The notes under the pieces: generated by a model
What the model was told of the DNA's origin: nothing
Database searches by the model: none
The model's input: only the letters and a program-made list of their open reading frames with translations
Shown: piece by piece, positions 1 to 10,491 of the stretch
Layout of the letters: each line of letters opens with the position of its first letter
Numbering within the stretch: position 1 is the first letter of the stretch
Position numbers and translations under genes: made by a program
Assembly: GCF_035222275.1 (NCBI RefSeq)
Contig: NC_085882.1
Coordinates: 379,501 to 443,500 of the forward strand
DNA: 64,000 nucleotides
Reading direction: 5' to 3'
DNA from: Podospora bellae-mahoneyi
Lineage: Eukaryota; Ascomycota; Sordariomycetes; Sordariales; Podosporaceae

Positions 1-646
1 CGGTCAAGATGTCGGAAAACAGACTGCCCTCTCTCAACACTTCCATGACGTCGTCTCCGGGCTGGAAGCCAGTGGCAGTTGCAACTCTGGCCACGGGAGA
101 TTCAAGGCTCAGAAGCTTCCAGTCTCCGCCGTTGTGGGGTGTCGCAAAGAAGGCCAGGCCTGTGGTGACATCCTTGATCTCGGTGAACTTGGGGTTGTTG
201 TGAGCGTTGATCAGGGCTTGCTTGATCAACAACCCCCCGAGGCAGTGTCCAATAAATAGTATCGGTCTAGTATCATCCTTGTCGCGTTCGCATCGCACAG
301 TCTCCAGGAGCTCTGTTGCTTTGTCAACGAAGGTGGATCTGTCCTTGCCAAAGACAGCTTTGGAGTCGTACTCATACAGTAATATTCTCGCATCGGGCAC
401 AACGTGGGGAAGGTCTTCCTTCAGCCAAAGACGGCCCTCTGGACCCTCTGGTGCGCGCCATGTATCCCACGCGTGGGCCGAGATATCTTTGCTCCGCGGG
501 TTGAGACCATGGACAGCGAAGATGTCAATCTTGTGCGTCTCGGTATCCGAGCTGGATGGAGGAGGGTAGAGTTGTCGGCAAGCCTGTTATGGGCAAGGAT
601 GAGCGAGGGAAGTAATGCGCACGACATTTCTCAACAGACTTACCAT
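1..646 (-). CDS. SesB-like alpha/beta hydrolase (DUF676 type), 3' part cut by window edge
   Basis: The minus-strand frame encodes a lipase/esterase-like fold: an IDIFAVHGLNP strand-loop near the N terminus, then a nucleophile elbow FIGHCLGGLLIKQAL, then a conserved FFATPHNGGDW segment. This order is typical of the SesB/DUF676 domain that often heads fungal NLR proteins (SesB-NB-ARC-repeats), used in allorecognition and innate-immunity-like responses. The reading frame is open to position 1, so any NB-ARC or repeat part lies outside. A 60-base intron (584-643) with a GTAAGT donor and an ACAG acceptor separates a very short first exon, which could supply just the ATG (644-646), from the rest; the upstream frame has a stop soon after, so the start is uncertain. 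The elbow has Cys where Ser is expected. Family assignment is fairly sure; the NLR architecture is inferred. Confidence 0.7.
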
Positions 647-1566
647 AATAATTTGCTGTCCTCGTCTAACGCGACGGCTGGCTTATCTAAAACGAATTGT
701 CCGGTGCTTCAGCTGCCAACCGCTCAGCGAAAGAGTGTGTAGTTGTCAAGCCCAAAACTTTCGTTGGGAGGGGTCTTACCCCCCCGCTACTTATGATACC
801 CCAGAGGTCCGGCGTTTCCAGCTCCAAAGTGAGGCACAGGGGCTGAGACTGTGTGCCCATATATGAATTGTTCAAGATCAAAGTCCCATTCGCTCACATC
901 TCCCCCCATTTTCTTGCGCAGTAGCAGCTGAAAGCCTGCAGAATGGTATGTCAGCCATGACGGCAAGCACACAGCTAGCATCTCGGGGTATTCGGAACTG
1001 GAAGGATAGCCGAACCAATGAGCTGAGCCCAACGGCATCCATCCAATACAAAGTATCAGCCGAATAAATTGCCGCCAGAGGGCCGCAACGCCTCGGCGTC
1101 AAATTCGTCCGTGACATTGGTTGATGGTCACGTGCTCCAAGGCCTGCAGTCCAAATGGAATCAAACCCCAGGCCATCGAAGACCCCCTTCTAATGTGAGG
1201 CAGCACGTCGTAGACAAAATGGTGGACACTACAATATAAAACAAAGACTTTAAAAGATCATGACAACGCCCTCGATTATTTTGACTTGGCCTATCGGGTA
1301 CCTAATCCTGAAGCACTAAAATTTATACTTTAGGTCCATCACCTATCTTAAAAGCGGCTGTCACAACCTTTCACTTCGTATTCACTACCTGATCCTTCAA
1401 GGCATAATCACTATCTTTAATGGTGTATTTGTCATCTTTGAGGGCGGTACTACCTATGTCACAAACATCGTCCCCGGTGAAGCTCATGGGAAAAGAAGAA
1501 GTCGGTCTCCCGCTCCGTTACCAATCCCTCTTCCTCGATCTAATCTCCTCCAATTCTACGCTTCCG
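647..1566. other. intergenic, no gene seen
   Basis: No convincing coding frame on either strand. It separates the SesB-like gene, which points left, from the 3' end of the LRR-like pseudogene, so it should hold the promoter of the former. The stretch around 1220-1440 is AT-richer than its surroundings. Confidence 0.5.
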
Positions 1567-3060
1567 CTAATTCTGCCCGTTACCTCCCAGCAGCGCCACC
1601 CGATCACGATGCAGCGCAAGGCAGGAAACGCGGCAGCCGCCTTTCTGAGCGGCTTTTGTCAATAAAGGAAGGTCTTTGTACATGTTGGCAGACACAATCC
1701 ACAACCGAGCAAGCCGGTGCATGTTCTGCAGGGTGGCGAGGAGAAAATCGAGGCTTCGGCGTGGGTCAGGTCCGTTCATGTTTACAACCAGACCCTGTAG
1801 GGAGTGCCTCGTTGTTGCTGCCAACAGTTTCTGATTGCCCCAAGTTCCTCCAAGGACCAGGGACATTTCTGCCAACTGCATCGGGGTCCGGGGCCGACGC
1901 ATCTCCAACTCCCGGGCACCTACCAGGTAGGCAGGGCCATATTTAGACCCTCTATCTGTCTCAACGAGGACAGCATAGCCCCAAAGGGCCTCGGAGTCGA
2001 ATAGGTCAACCAAATTGTCGGTGATGTAATCTTCGATAGTCTCTGTATTGAGTCTGACCTCTTGAAGGAAGGCGAGATCAGCTGGCTTCTTCCTCAACGA
2101 CTCTGGTTTACATACCCACATAGCGTCGAAGAGACCCAAATGTGTGAGGCGTAAAGGCTGCCCTCCTGATTCGGCATACTCATCACAGAGCCGATCAAAG
2201 AAGTGGACAAACACGCCAAAGCTGCCCTCGCGTTCAAGCTGTCGCACAACGGCTTCGGCAGACAAGCTGAGTTCCAGCCGGTGAAGATTCGGGGAGTGGC
2301 GCAATAGCTGGACAGTCTGCTGGCGTGAGCGGTTTGGACCATCAAAGAAGTTGCGCAGTGAAATGTGTTGAAGGTTTCGAAAGAAGGCAAAGTCTTGATG
2401 GTAACAGGAAGCCCCCTCAAAGCCTGAGTAAAAGTCTACAGCAGGCCGATCATGAGCGATTTCCCAGCACGGTTTCAGCCGAAGAAGGCTAGGGAAACTG
2501 ATGCGCAGCTTCCTCAGCACAGGACGCGCCTGTCGAACGGCGTTCAGTGTTCCAGGCTCAAGTTGAAACGGCTCTTCTCATCTGCATTGACGGTGTAATT
2601 AACAAATACCTAAGCCGGACATAGCCAGAGGCTGATGAGCATTCTTACATCAGACTTTCAAGTGATGGCATCTGAGAAACAAGGCGCCGGATGCTTCTGT
2701 TGATGTGCTGAGATTTTGAATCGCTCCACAGCGACTCATGACAGCCCTTGACCCGCTCATTCAAATGCCATCCATCAGTGGTAAAATGTTTTGCCAAGGC
2801 CAGGCTGATATTGGCTGGGTCGATTCGATCAAGATTATGGTCCACGTAAAGGTACAGCTACTAGCAGAACTCGGCGTTGGACAGCTTGTTGGTGAGGTAG
2901 ACGCGCTCCTCCCCGCCATATTCCGTCCTTGCTACTAGTTGGGTCGCTACAGAAGAAAGAGGGAACGGGAATCCCCAGGAGCAAATGAATGGCCTGACTC
3001 TTTCCATGCTGGCACGCTCGAGATCGGATATAGCAGGGGTCGATCGGCGGAGTCTATATG
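1567..3060 (-). pseudogene. leucine-rich-repeat/F-box-like protein, probably decayed
   Basis: The largest open piece (1567-2520, about 317 codons) has the irregular leucine pattern of fungal F-box/LRR proteins (PNLHRLELSLS, LTHLGLFDAMW, LQEVRLNTETIEDY). An upstream piece (2645-2845) in a compatible context ends MPSLESL before a good GTAAGA donor. The most natural acceptor (CAG at about 2575) produces an immediate TGA. Further upstream the same frame reads on as plausible protein (around 2850-3030) but crosses two consecutive TAG codons at about 2866-2871. I therefore read it as a multi-exon gene with at least two disabling points, although an unusual intron could hide one of them. No clear F-box is visible because the N terminus cannot be assigned. 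Function unknown; substrate adaptor roles are only a family expectation. Confidence 0.45.
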
Positions 3061-4053
3061 AGTGGAAAATAAATCCTCTACATAGTGAGTGAAGGCTTTG
3101 GATGCACGTTCCGCTCCCTGTCTTGCTCTCGCTCTTAGCTTCCTTCGTGCCTTCCTTCCTTCGCTGAGTCTCTTTGTATCAGATTCACGTTCAGGCCCAC
3201 CTATTATCGCGCTCTTCTTCCTTTATCATCTCAAAACTTCAGTAACAGTCGGCGAGCAAGTGGTGCACCCTCCACTTCGGTTCCCAGGCTTGCTGTTGAG
3301 ATCCCTCCTTGCCCAGTGAAAAGTACCATGATTGATACTTGTACGGAATTTTCTCCTCCAGTCCAATAGATGACTTATGTTGACCTGGCCAAAGTTGCCA
3401 CATTTGCTGACCATTGCCTTGGCAGACCGGGTGTCTGTTCCAGGACGGCTCGCCTCTTGAAGTGATGGCTCTGTTTCATGCCGAGCGGGGCAGCCTTAAA
3501 ATGCCATTAAATCCTATCTCTCATCCTGTCTAACTTTATGAACCATCTTACACCAGTCAACTCTCCAACAGCTTGACGTTTACGAGATGATTGAACAAGA
3601 GAGCTTGTAAGCAAGGTACGCAATAAACTAGAATATCCGCTAACCGGTACTCGTAGGAGATATTACACCGACATAGCACCGTCTGGGGGGTATGTTTATC
3701 TCGGCATGTGATCGAGCTATATATTGACGAATACTAAACAGACTTGAATTCATGGACCCCTTCGCCTCTTGGCCCTCCTGGCCCTCCTGGCTCTCATCCT
3801 GGCTCTCCTGTGTGTCTCGATGGTTCAACTTCCGTTGTTTGTCTTCGGAAGACTCGGCCGCACGCGAAGCCAATAGTTTTGGGGCGTGAGGGGAAGCCAT
3901 GTTTGTACTCACAACTTGGAATCAAGGTATCAACCTTTGTGATACCGGAAGTGGGGAAAGTCCCGCAGAGATATATCGGTCAGGTTCTCCTTGAATCTGT
4001 ATGGCTTTAAATAAACAAAAAGGTCACACCTCTGCTCAGTATCTCGTGTTTAT
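3061..4053. other. intergenic, no supported gene
   Basis: No coding frame I can defend. Around 3750-3800 a short GGCCCTCCT/GGCTCTCCT tandem on the plus strand gives a Gln/Glu-rich low-complexity frame on the minus strand (3640-3912), which I treat as chance. Confidence 0.4.
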
Positions 4054-4350
4054 TCATGGTAACCACTGCGGAAGTACCCGAACTTTTCCAGCCTCGTCCA
4101 GCCAATTGCAGACATATTGGCCCACCGCGTCCCAATATAGCTCCCAAGCACTTTGTAAATCGTTCACCCAGGTCACATCGTTCAATAGGACATTCATCGA
4201 AAGCAGACAAATCAGCTCAGGAAATCCCGGACCTCGCTTGGAAACAGCACTCAAGCAAGCCTCCAGTCGAGTCATTCGGAACGTTGGCCCCCTCCGGAGT
4301 CGGTGCACGAACCACTTTCTATCGATGGGAAAACAATGGAGGTCGGCTGC
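4054..4350 (-). other. possible exon or gene remnant, unidentified
   Basis: The minus strand reads as a protein-like stretch of about 98 residues starting just after a TAG acceptor-like site at 4351 and ending at a TGA (4054). It has well mixed hydrophobic and charged composition (LICLLSMNVLLND, WVNDLQSAWELYWDAV, QYVCNWLDEAGKVRV), unlike the random frames around it. No upstream exon, start codon or family could be assigned. It may be the last exon of a small gene or what is left of one; the neighbourhood is rich in broken genes. Confidence 0.3.
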
Positions 4351-5397
4351 CTATCCGCAGAATATATAAACGGCGGGTGAGCACTCTCCAAAGAACAGAG
4401 ACAAATCAATAAATTAATTCCCAGCAATCATCGCCAAAGTTTTGTCAACATCCTGGTAAAAGAGCAAGGCATGGGGGCTTTCCCTTCTATTCCATACAGT
4501 ATGTACTTAGCATGGTAAACTTAACGGAACTCGATACGTTTTGTGTCAATACCTAACCTTTGACCCTCAGCGCTCCTGTCGTCAGTGACGTGAAAGCAGA
4601 ATGGCGCGATGAGGGAAATTGAAGACGAATGGTAATGGATGGTCTGCACTCTGCAGCACCCAACACCGGGTGCACCCAAACAGGAGCGCAGTGACGCTGC
4701 TGCGAGCAACGGTAGCAACAGGAGTCTGTTTGTGGACGGAACACGGCGGTCGAGGGGGTGTGTGTTTATCAAGGCGTCACAGTCTGCCTCGCACCATCCA
4801 ACAACTCCGTTGCAATGTTGCAATGGGGAAGTGGTCGTGTAATCATACCGTTCCGTTCATTCGATACTGTGTGTAAGACGCTATCCATCGCTGCCTCAAC
4901 TACGCAACCTACCTATTTGGATACCTACCCACATGTGCGGAATCAGTGAGGGAGTATTGTTCTGGTAACGCATCTACCTATTATCTATCCAGGCACCTAT
5001 CTAGTAAAAAAATTTCAGCACAAACCTACATTTTAGGTGTTTTTTACAGATTCCTCCTACCCACCAGCCCGGAAGAGGTGCATTTTTTGGGCCGTTTTGC
5101 CATTCACTTAAAATCTAGCGAAGAAGCTGCATCCCGACAGGTTTTAATTTGACAAGGTGTGGCGGGCAAGATGCGGTGGACAGGGTACCTAGGTAGTAGG
5201 GAAGTGAGCAAGGCCTTGAGAGCAATCAAATGATAGCAGCAATTGAATTCCACCCTCGTTTTCTTTTGTCCAACTATGGAGTAGTATAGCCCTAGCCCTG
5301 TTACCCCCCATTTTACTCGCCCGGTTGGCTGAATCAATATCAACGCTCGCCCTTGTTGCAAGCATACCTTATCATTTAGCCATGGCCAAACCTGATT
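4351..5397. other. intergenic, nothing recognised
   Basis: About 1 kb without a supported gene. Several short overlapping frames on both strands have no protein character. The stretch 4960-5060 is AT-rich. The last 200 bases should carry the promoter of the APH-like pseudogene. Confidence 0.45.
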
Positions 5398-6733
5398 GTG
5401 ATAATAAACTCTCGAACCATATTAGCGATGCCGCGGCCAAGCCAAGATGGGTTAGAATGGAAAGAGACACTGTTTGAACTTGTGCCGCAGTGGATGCGAG
5501 ACCCTTCGATTGCCGCAATCGAAAACGTGTGTCGCCAGCATTTAAGCATCGCCCCCAAGGACCCCTGCACCGTCGCCTTCCACACATCCGGCCTGTTCAA
5601 CAAACTCTACATCGTCGAATCTGCTAGCGGCCCTCGCATGATGCGCGTCTCGCTGCCCGTCTATCCCCGCCACAAGACCCGCGCCGAGGTAGCCACCTTG
5701 TGCTGGGTGCGCGAGAACATCACGATCCCCGTCCCCAACGTGTTTGCTTTTGACGACACCAACGACACGAGATCGGTTTCGAGTGGATATTGATGGAGCT
5801 GATGGAGGGTGCGCCGGCGCATCGAAGGTGGCGGACCATGTCCTTGGAGCAAAAGGTCGTCTTCACGAAGCGGGTCGCGACATTCCAGGCCTAGTTGTCG
5901 GGACGTGGGAAACCGGAGTCCATATTCAGGGCATAGGGACGTTGGATCTGCGGAAAGTCGATCAAGTCGATCAGGGACATGGCGCTGAAGATTTGGACAA
6001 GGTCTCTCCTGGTCTACTGGTGTCCCACGAGTTCTTTATGGGCGATCATCTTTACTACGACATTCCACGAGGCCCCTTCCGCTCTAGCCATGACTGGTTG
6101 AGCGCGGTGTTGAACATCATCATAGTACACCAGACAGCAGTCCTCGAGAAGACGGACGATGAAGACGAGAAAGAAGACGCCGAGGAAATCTTGCCTGTGG
6201 CGCGGAGACTGCTCGCTCTTGTTCCCAAGGTCTTTCCCGCACATCCGGACGAAGCAGAGACAACAGCACTCTACCACCACGACCTCCATCTAAACAACAT
6301 CTTGGTGAATGAAAAAGGCGAAATCACGGCCGTTTTGGACTGGGAATCCATCTCAGCAATGCCTCTATGGATGGCGACCATGGTTCCCAAGGTCTTGGAC
6401 GAGCCAGTTCGGGAGGAGGAGCCGCAGCTGCATATGTACATGGATGAGATACCTGAGAAGTGCAACGATAAGAACAAATGCAAGAATGAGCTGTACTTCA
6501 TACACAGGATGGAGTGGGAAACAACGCAGCTGCGGAAGGTCTACAACGTCACGCTGAGGGAGCTGTGGCCAGAGTGGTCGCTCGAAGAAAGCTATGTGGA
6601 GCTCGATTTCTTCCAGGCAGTCTCTCAATGTGACGGGATATGGGTGAAGAAGGCAGTCAGAGGGGCCGATTACCTGGAGAAGGGTCAAGTTATGCGATTC
6701 AAGGACTTGTGGGGAAGTGGGCTCGGTTTGTAG
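5398..6733 (+). pseudogene. APH-family (aminoglycoside/choline kinase-like) gene with two frameshifts
   Basis: The conceptual product is a fungal APH-like kinase fold: an N-terminal lobe with HTSGLFNKLYIV followed by MMRVSLPV, the VFAFDD hinge approach, a catalytic loop YHHDLHLNNILV (HxDxxxxN pattern) and the metal-binding VLDWESI at about 6335-6355. Most fungal members are of unknown substrate. The N-terminal part is in one frame to about 5766. The homologous reading (EIGFEWILMELMEG) then continues in a second frame to about 5885, and everything after is in a third frame to the stop at 6733. No GT-AG intron fits either switch because the sequence on each side is contiguous family sequence. 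The first break looks like one lost base in the ACACGAG run. The true start may be 5398, 5428 or an upstream ATG at 5382 in another frame. Catalytic residues themselves are intact, so decay is recent. Confidence 0.7.
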
Positions 6734-6905
6734 GGAGGTGGGCTCAGCCTCAAGAAATCATGGCATGGCCGAAATCAAACCAAGCTAAACTTTGATCTTT
6801 GCCACCAACTATACTCTACCCAACAAACTGTTTTCTGACTACCAGTACAAGGTGCCCATCCTGACCCTCTCCCCAGTCTACTCAGCGTCCTCGTCCTCAT
6901 CCTCA

Positions 6906-7964
6906 CTATTCATCGTCGTCTGAGGAAAGGTCCGAAATCTCGGATTCGTCGTCCGACACTTGGTCCTCGATAACCTCGCCCTCGTCATCCCACTCCGCAC
7001 CCTCACTCAATGCGACATTTCTGCCAGTCAAGACATCGAACGCTCGCATTTCAATACGTGGAAGCGCATGCGCCAATATCCTCACTATTTTTGGGGCAGC
7101 CATCTGTGCCACAAGAACTTGCGCCTGCTTCTCCATATCCGCTTTCAGTTGAAGGAACCCCCCTGTAGAGGAACCGCAACATGTGGCGTGCGCTGCCGAG
7201 GTGGTTACAGGTGACTCGTTGGATAGACTGAGGTTGATGAGCATCTCGTTCAGTTTCAGATCGGTGCAATGCTGTGGGGGTCTTAGAACATCGGCACAAA
7301 TACTACGCATGCGCAGTCGCAAACGTCGTAGCGTAGTAAGAAGCGCGGCGATACTCGTGCAGACATGGATTCCTTCACCGCGCTCTTGGCTTTGATGCGG
7401 TATAAGTCGAGTACCGCATAGATCTAGCTCTAGACTCGTTAGGTTGCTGACCAACAAGAAGGCGCGTATTGTGGATAGAAAAAGGTAGTCACGACGTTCT
7501 AGAAAACGAAGTAGCGGATGCAGTTCACTGGTGGCTTGGATGCGTAAGATTCGCAGTCTCCGTGATTGTTGGATGATGGCGGCGAGGTAGAGGAGATCGT
7601 TATTCAACTCTGTTGTCCAGGTTGCGCGCACAGCGTGTCCATGAGCGCCATTCCAGACATTTACGGCCTGCGGATCGTGTCCAGACAGCGGAATAGAGTC
7701 CCAGTCTTCAAAGCCTTTCAAAATCAGGTCCAAGGTTTCCACGCTGTTTTTGACTAGACGCAGACTTGATTCCACATACGGAGAAGACAGCAAGCGTCGT
7801 AGTGTCTTCTGAGTAACGTAAAGATCCTGGAAGCACGTGGTATGGGCATATTCGCTCCACTGCTTACAGACTGTGAGGCGTGACAGATCCGAGCGAAAAT
7901 AGGATGAGCCCACATGATCGAAAATTTGAATCAAGGTTTCGGGGGGAAGTTTGAGGAGTGCCAT
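6906..7964 (-). CDS. F-box protein with acidic C-terminal tail
   Basis: A single uninterrupted 352-codon frame. Residues 1-45 (ALLKLPPETLIQIFDHV...LSRLTVCKQWSEYA) are an F-box of the fungal type, which recruits substrates to SCF ubiquitin ligases through Skp1. The middle is leucine-rich without clean repeats, as in most fungal F-box proteins that use divergent LRRs. The last 35 residues are strongly acidic (EWDDEGEVIEDQVSDDESEI, then SSDDDE at the end). The ATG at 7962-7964 is directly before the F-box, which supports this start. It is the only gene in the left 22 kb that looks fully intact. Its substrate is unknown. Confidence 0.85.
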   Translation of the reverse strand: MALLKLPPETLIQIFDHVGSSYFRSDLSRLTVCKQWSEYAHTTCFQDLYVTQKTLRRLLSSPYVESSLRLVKNSVETLDLILKGFEDWDSIPLSGHDPQAVNVWNGAHGHAVRATWTTELNNDLLYLAAIIQQSRRLRILRIQATSELHPLLRFLERRDYLFLSTIRAFLLVSNLTSLELDLCGTRLIPHQSQERGEGIHVCTSIAALLTTLRRLRLRMRSICADVLRPPQHCTDLKLNEMLINLSLSNESPVTTSAAHATCCGSSTGGFLQLKADMEKQAQVLVAQMAAPKIVRILAHALPRIEMRAFDVLTGRNVALSEGAEWDDEGEVIEDQVSDDESEISDLSSDDDE

Positions 7965-8480
7965 AGTGTGTCGTGCAAGTGAACGGAGGCGGTGTCAGTG
8001 TGTCTGGATCAAGAGATGTACATGTCTTTCCGCGGTTCAAAACAAAACAGAGATCGAAGAGTGGGTTTTATTTGCAAGTCGGAAAGCTGACACAAGACCC
8101 ACTATACGTTAAGGGTCGTATGCCAGGCAGCCAACAACTGCATCAATACCGAATCCAGCAGCGCTTGTGGATCTGCGGGGTAAAGTACAGTGTACACGTC
8201 AGAGGAACCCACTCAAGGTTAGTCCACCTATTTAAGGCAGGTTAATAATGTAAGGATAAGTGATTGGCGGCTTTCGATTCTGCAAACCGACGTGACGCGC
8301 CTAGCCTGCTATTGTCTACCTAGCCTTCTTCAGTCGCGTGACTGCACTACTGTAACGGCCCGCTGTCGCGACCGCTTCTTCTAGTTTCATTTCAGCATCA
8401 CTGGCCTGCTCCCCTCGCCGCTCTTCCTCTTCGTTCTGCGCATCCAAAGTTTTTTTTTCCGAGCGTCAGCTTCTATCTGA
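7965..8480. other. divergent promoter region
   Basis: The stretch lies between the start of the F-box gene on the minus strand and the start of the second APH-like gene on the plus strand. It has no coding character. A pyrimidine-rich stretch ending in an eight-T run lies just before the plus-strand ATG (about 8390-8458). Confidence 0.5.
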
Positions 8481-9098
8481 ATGCCGCCAACATCGAGCAC
8501 AATGGCAAGACCGAGTGAACATTGGTCAGGTTCTGCTGGCCTAGGTCCGGAGTCAGACAAATCTAAGCGAATCAAGCTAGTACTGTCTTCAGCAAACTTT
8601 GAGCATCTAAAGAAGTGCGCAATGGACTCGCGGCGCAGATATCAAACGAGCCTACCTCCCGATATTGACTGCGACATAAACCTAACCCAGTTTGCAACGG
8701 GTTTCAACCACCTCGTTCTTGAACTTACCTTTTCTGACAACATCTATTGGATTGCTCGGATTCCGTATCGCACCACCGATGACAACACCAAGACCTCGTT
8801 GCTGAGCGAGATAGCCACCATGAACATCGTCCGCCAACATACAAGTATCCCCATACCTCGTATTTTTGAATTTGAGACTTCCATAGACGGACCATTCGGA
8901 TAGCCGTATGTTTTGATGGAGTACTTGGGTGGCCATCAACTCGATCGTGGGCTGGCAAGATCGATCCCTCGACAATACCATACCAAGGTAGCCAAACAGC
9001 TTGCAAATGTGTTCGCGGAACTCCAAAACCTCACCTTTAGTCGCATTGGACGACTTTGGTGTGGAGAGACCGCGGATCAGCCTACGTATAGGCTATAA
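8481..9098 (+). pseudogene. APH-family kinase-like gene, nonsense mutation and 3' truncation by the RIP island
   Basis: The N-terminal lobe of an APH-like kinase is recognisable: FATGFNHLVLELTF, IYWIARIPY, then STIPIPRIFEFE-like spacing. At 8901-8903 the frame has TAG exactly where the family continues into PYVLMEYLGG, and the same frame then carries on for another 65 codons (QLANVFAELQNLTFSRIGRL). The sequence becomes AT-rich at about 9085 and no catalytic loop (HxDxxxxN) or metal-binding motif follows, so the C-terminal two thirds are missing. Nothing matching the missing part was seen on the far side of the island (19 kb). A start at 8481 or at the second ATG at 8502 is possible. The gene is non-functional as it stands. 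Confidence 0.65.
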
Positions 9099-9604
9099 TC
9101 CTATCCTACGCTAGCCGCTAATAATATTTTTTTTTCCTAAAGCTTTATTTATAAATAAGGTTATATAGCCGGACTAAATTAACTTTACTATTAAGTATAT
9201 AGTTAATAAGGGCGTCGTTTATAGCTATAAGCCTTTTATACATTTTTTTATATTATAAAAATAATTAATATTAAAGGGTTAAAGGATATAAAAGTAATAA
9301 GGGGGTAAGAAAAGAAAATAAATATTATTTTTATAATATTAGATTATAAAATCGTTAATAATATATAAATTATAATTATTATAAATAAAAAACATAGTTT
9401 TAATAGGTCCTTTAGTTAAGTTTTCAAAATAAAACCCTTTTTAAGCTATCCTATAGTAAAGTTATTATTAATTTAACCGTTTAATAATATAGCTATATAC
9501 TAGTTTTTATCGAATTAATTTTTAAACTATTATTTTTAAAGGTTTTAATTTTTAATGATTACCCCGGGAAGGAAGGCTCTCCTATCCTAAAAGATATACT
9601 TTAA
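9099..9604. other. left edge of the RIP-mutated AT-rich island
   Basis: Extremely AT-rich, with long runs of TA, TTA and TAA and almost no CpA. No frame is open on either strand. It has the look of a RIP-destroyed repeat, but no domain is left to identify it. Confidence 0.6.
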
Positions 9605-9946
9605 TATGACGAACCCCTATCCAGACCCTCTGAAAGGGATACCGGTTGAAGGCTGCTTCTGAATAATCCTGGTTCGGTACAGCTAAACAGTGTACGACAA
9701 GATGTCTCAATGTAAACACTAGATACCGTGAATACAAGCTTGAATTGCATACTGCGGAACTGTCTATCTACACCAGCCAGTTCCTCCGTATATATAGACC
9801 TTGTGCCAAGCTATATTTACTTCTTGCTCAGTGCCCTTGGCACACTGATCAGTCGTTCCTTACTGTGATTGGCTATTCTCGTACGTTCTTCCGATTGGCC
9901 CCTATCCCCGTGGCCCCACAACCCGTCCTGTACCAGGGTTGTGACA
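9605..9946 (-). repeat. LTR copy of the gypsy family, 342 bp, almost free of RIP
   Basis: Minus-strand copy of the same LTR that bounds the full element: it begins (minus strand) TGTCACAACCC at 9946 and ends at the ...GACGAACCCC-complement at 9605. It keeps C and G at positions that are T or A in the two LTRs at 10072 and 17104. It is 78 bp shorter than those because it lacks the tandem TTAGTGCC/CTGCTTAGTCTA units of their U3. The flanking pentamers (TTTAA and AGATA) do not match, so it is not a clean solo LTR; it may be a fragment or a recombinant. Confidence 0.75.
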
Positions 9947-10066
9947 AGATATCCGAGGAACTAAAGGGCGGTACGGCGGACTATACTACCTAGGCATCCT
10001 CCTTCTTAATACCCCGCGCGAAAAGACGCTCCTTACGACTATAGAGAGAGCGATATATTTATTTTA

Positions 10067-10071
10067 CCCGG
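10067..10071. repeat. left target-site duplication CCCGG
   Basis: The five bases directly outside the left LTR end are CCCGG. The identical pentamer lies directly outside the right LTR end. Confidence 0.8.
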
Positions 10072-10491
10072 TATAACGAACCTCTATCTAGAACCTCTAA
10101 AAGGGTTACTGGTTGAAGGCTATTTCTAAATAATCCTAGTTCGGTATAGCTAAACAGTATACGATAAAATATCTTAATGTAATTACAAGATACTATAACT
10201 ATAACTTGAATTGTATATTACGGAACTATCTATCTACACTAGCTAGTTCCTCCGTATATATAGACCTTATACTAAGCTATATTTACTTTTTACTTAGTGC
10301 CCTTAATATACTAATTACGACTATTTAGTTTATTTAATACCCTAATCAAACTAAATACTTTACTTAATCTATTTAATACCTTTAGCGTACTAATTAATTA
10401 TCCTTTATTATAATTAGTTTTTTTTATACGTTCCTCCGATTAGCCCTTATTCCCGTAGCCCTATAATCCGTCCTATACTAAACTTATAATA
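10072..10491 (-). repeat. 3' LTR of the gypsy element (420 bp)
   Basis: Aligns end to end with the LTR at 17104-17523, with equal length and differences limited to transitions in the parts I compared. It is more heavily converted to A/T at its inner end, where the TGTCACAACC start has become TATTATAAG. Confidence 0.85.

Noticed and set aside
3640-3912. Gln/Glu-rich minus-strand frame of 90 codons
   Set aside because: It is generated by a short GC-rich tandem on the other strand and has no start context or neighbours.
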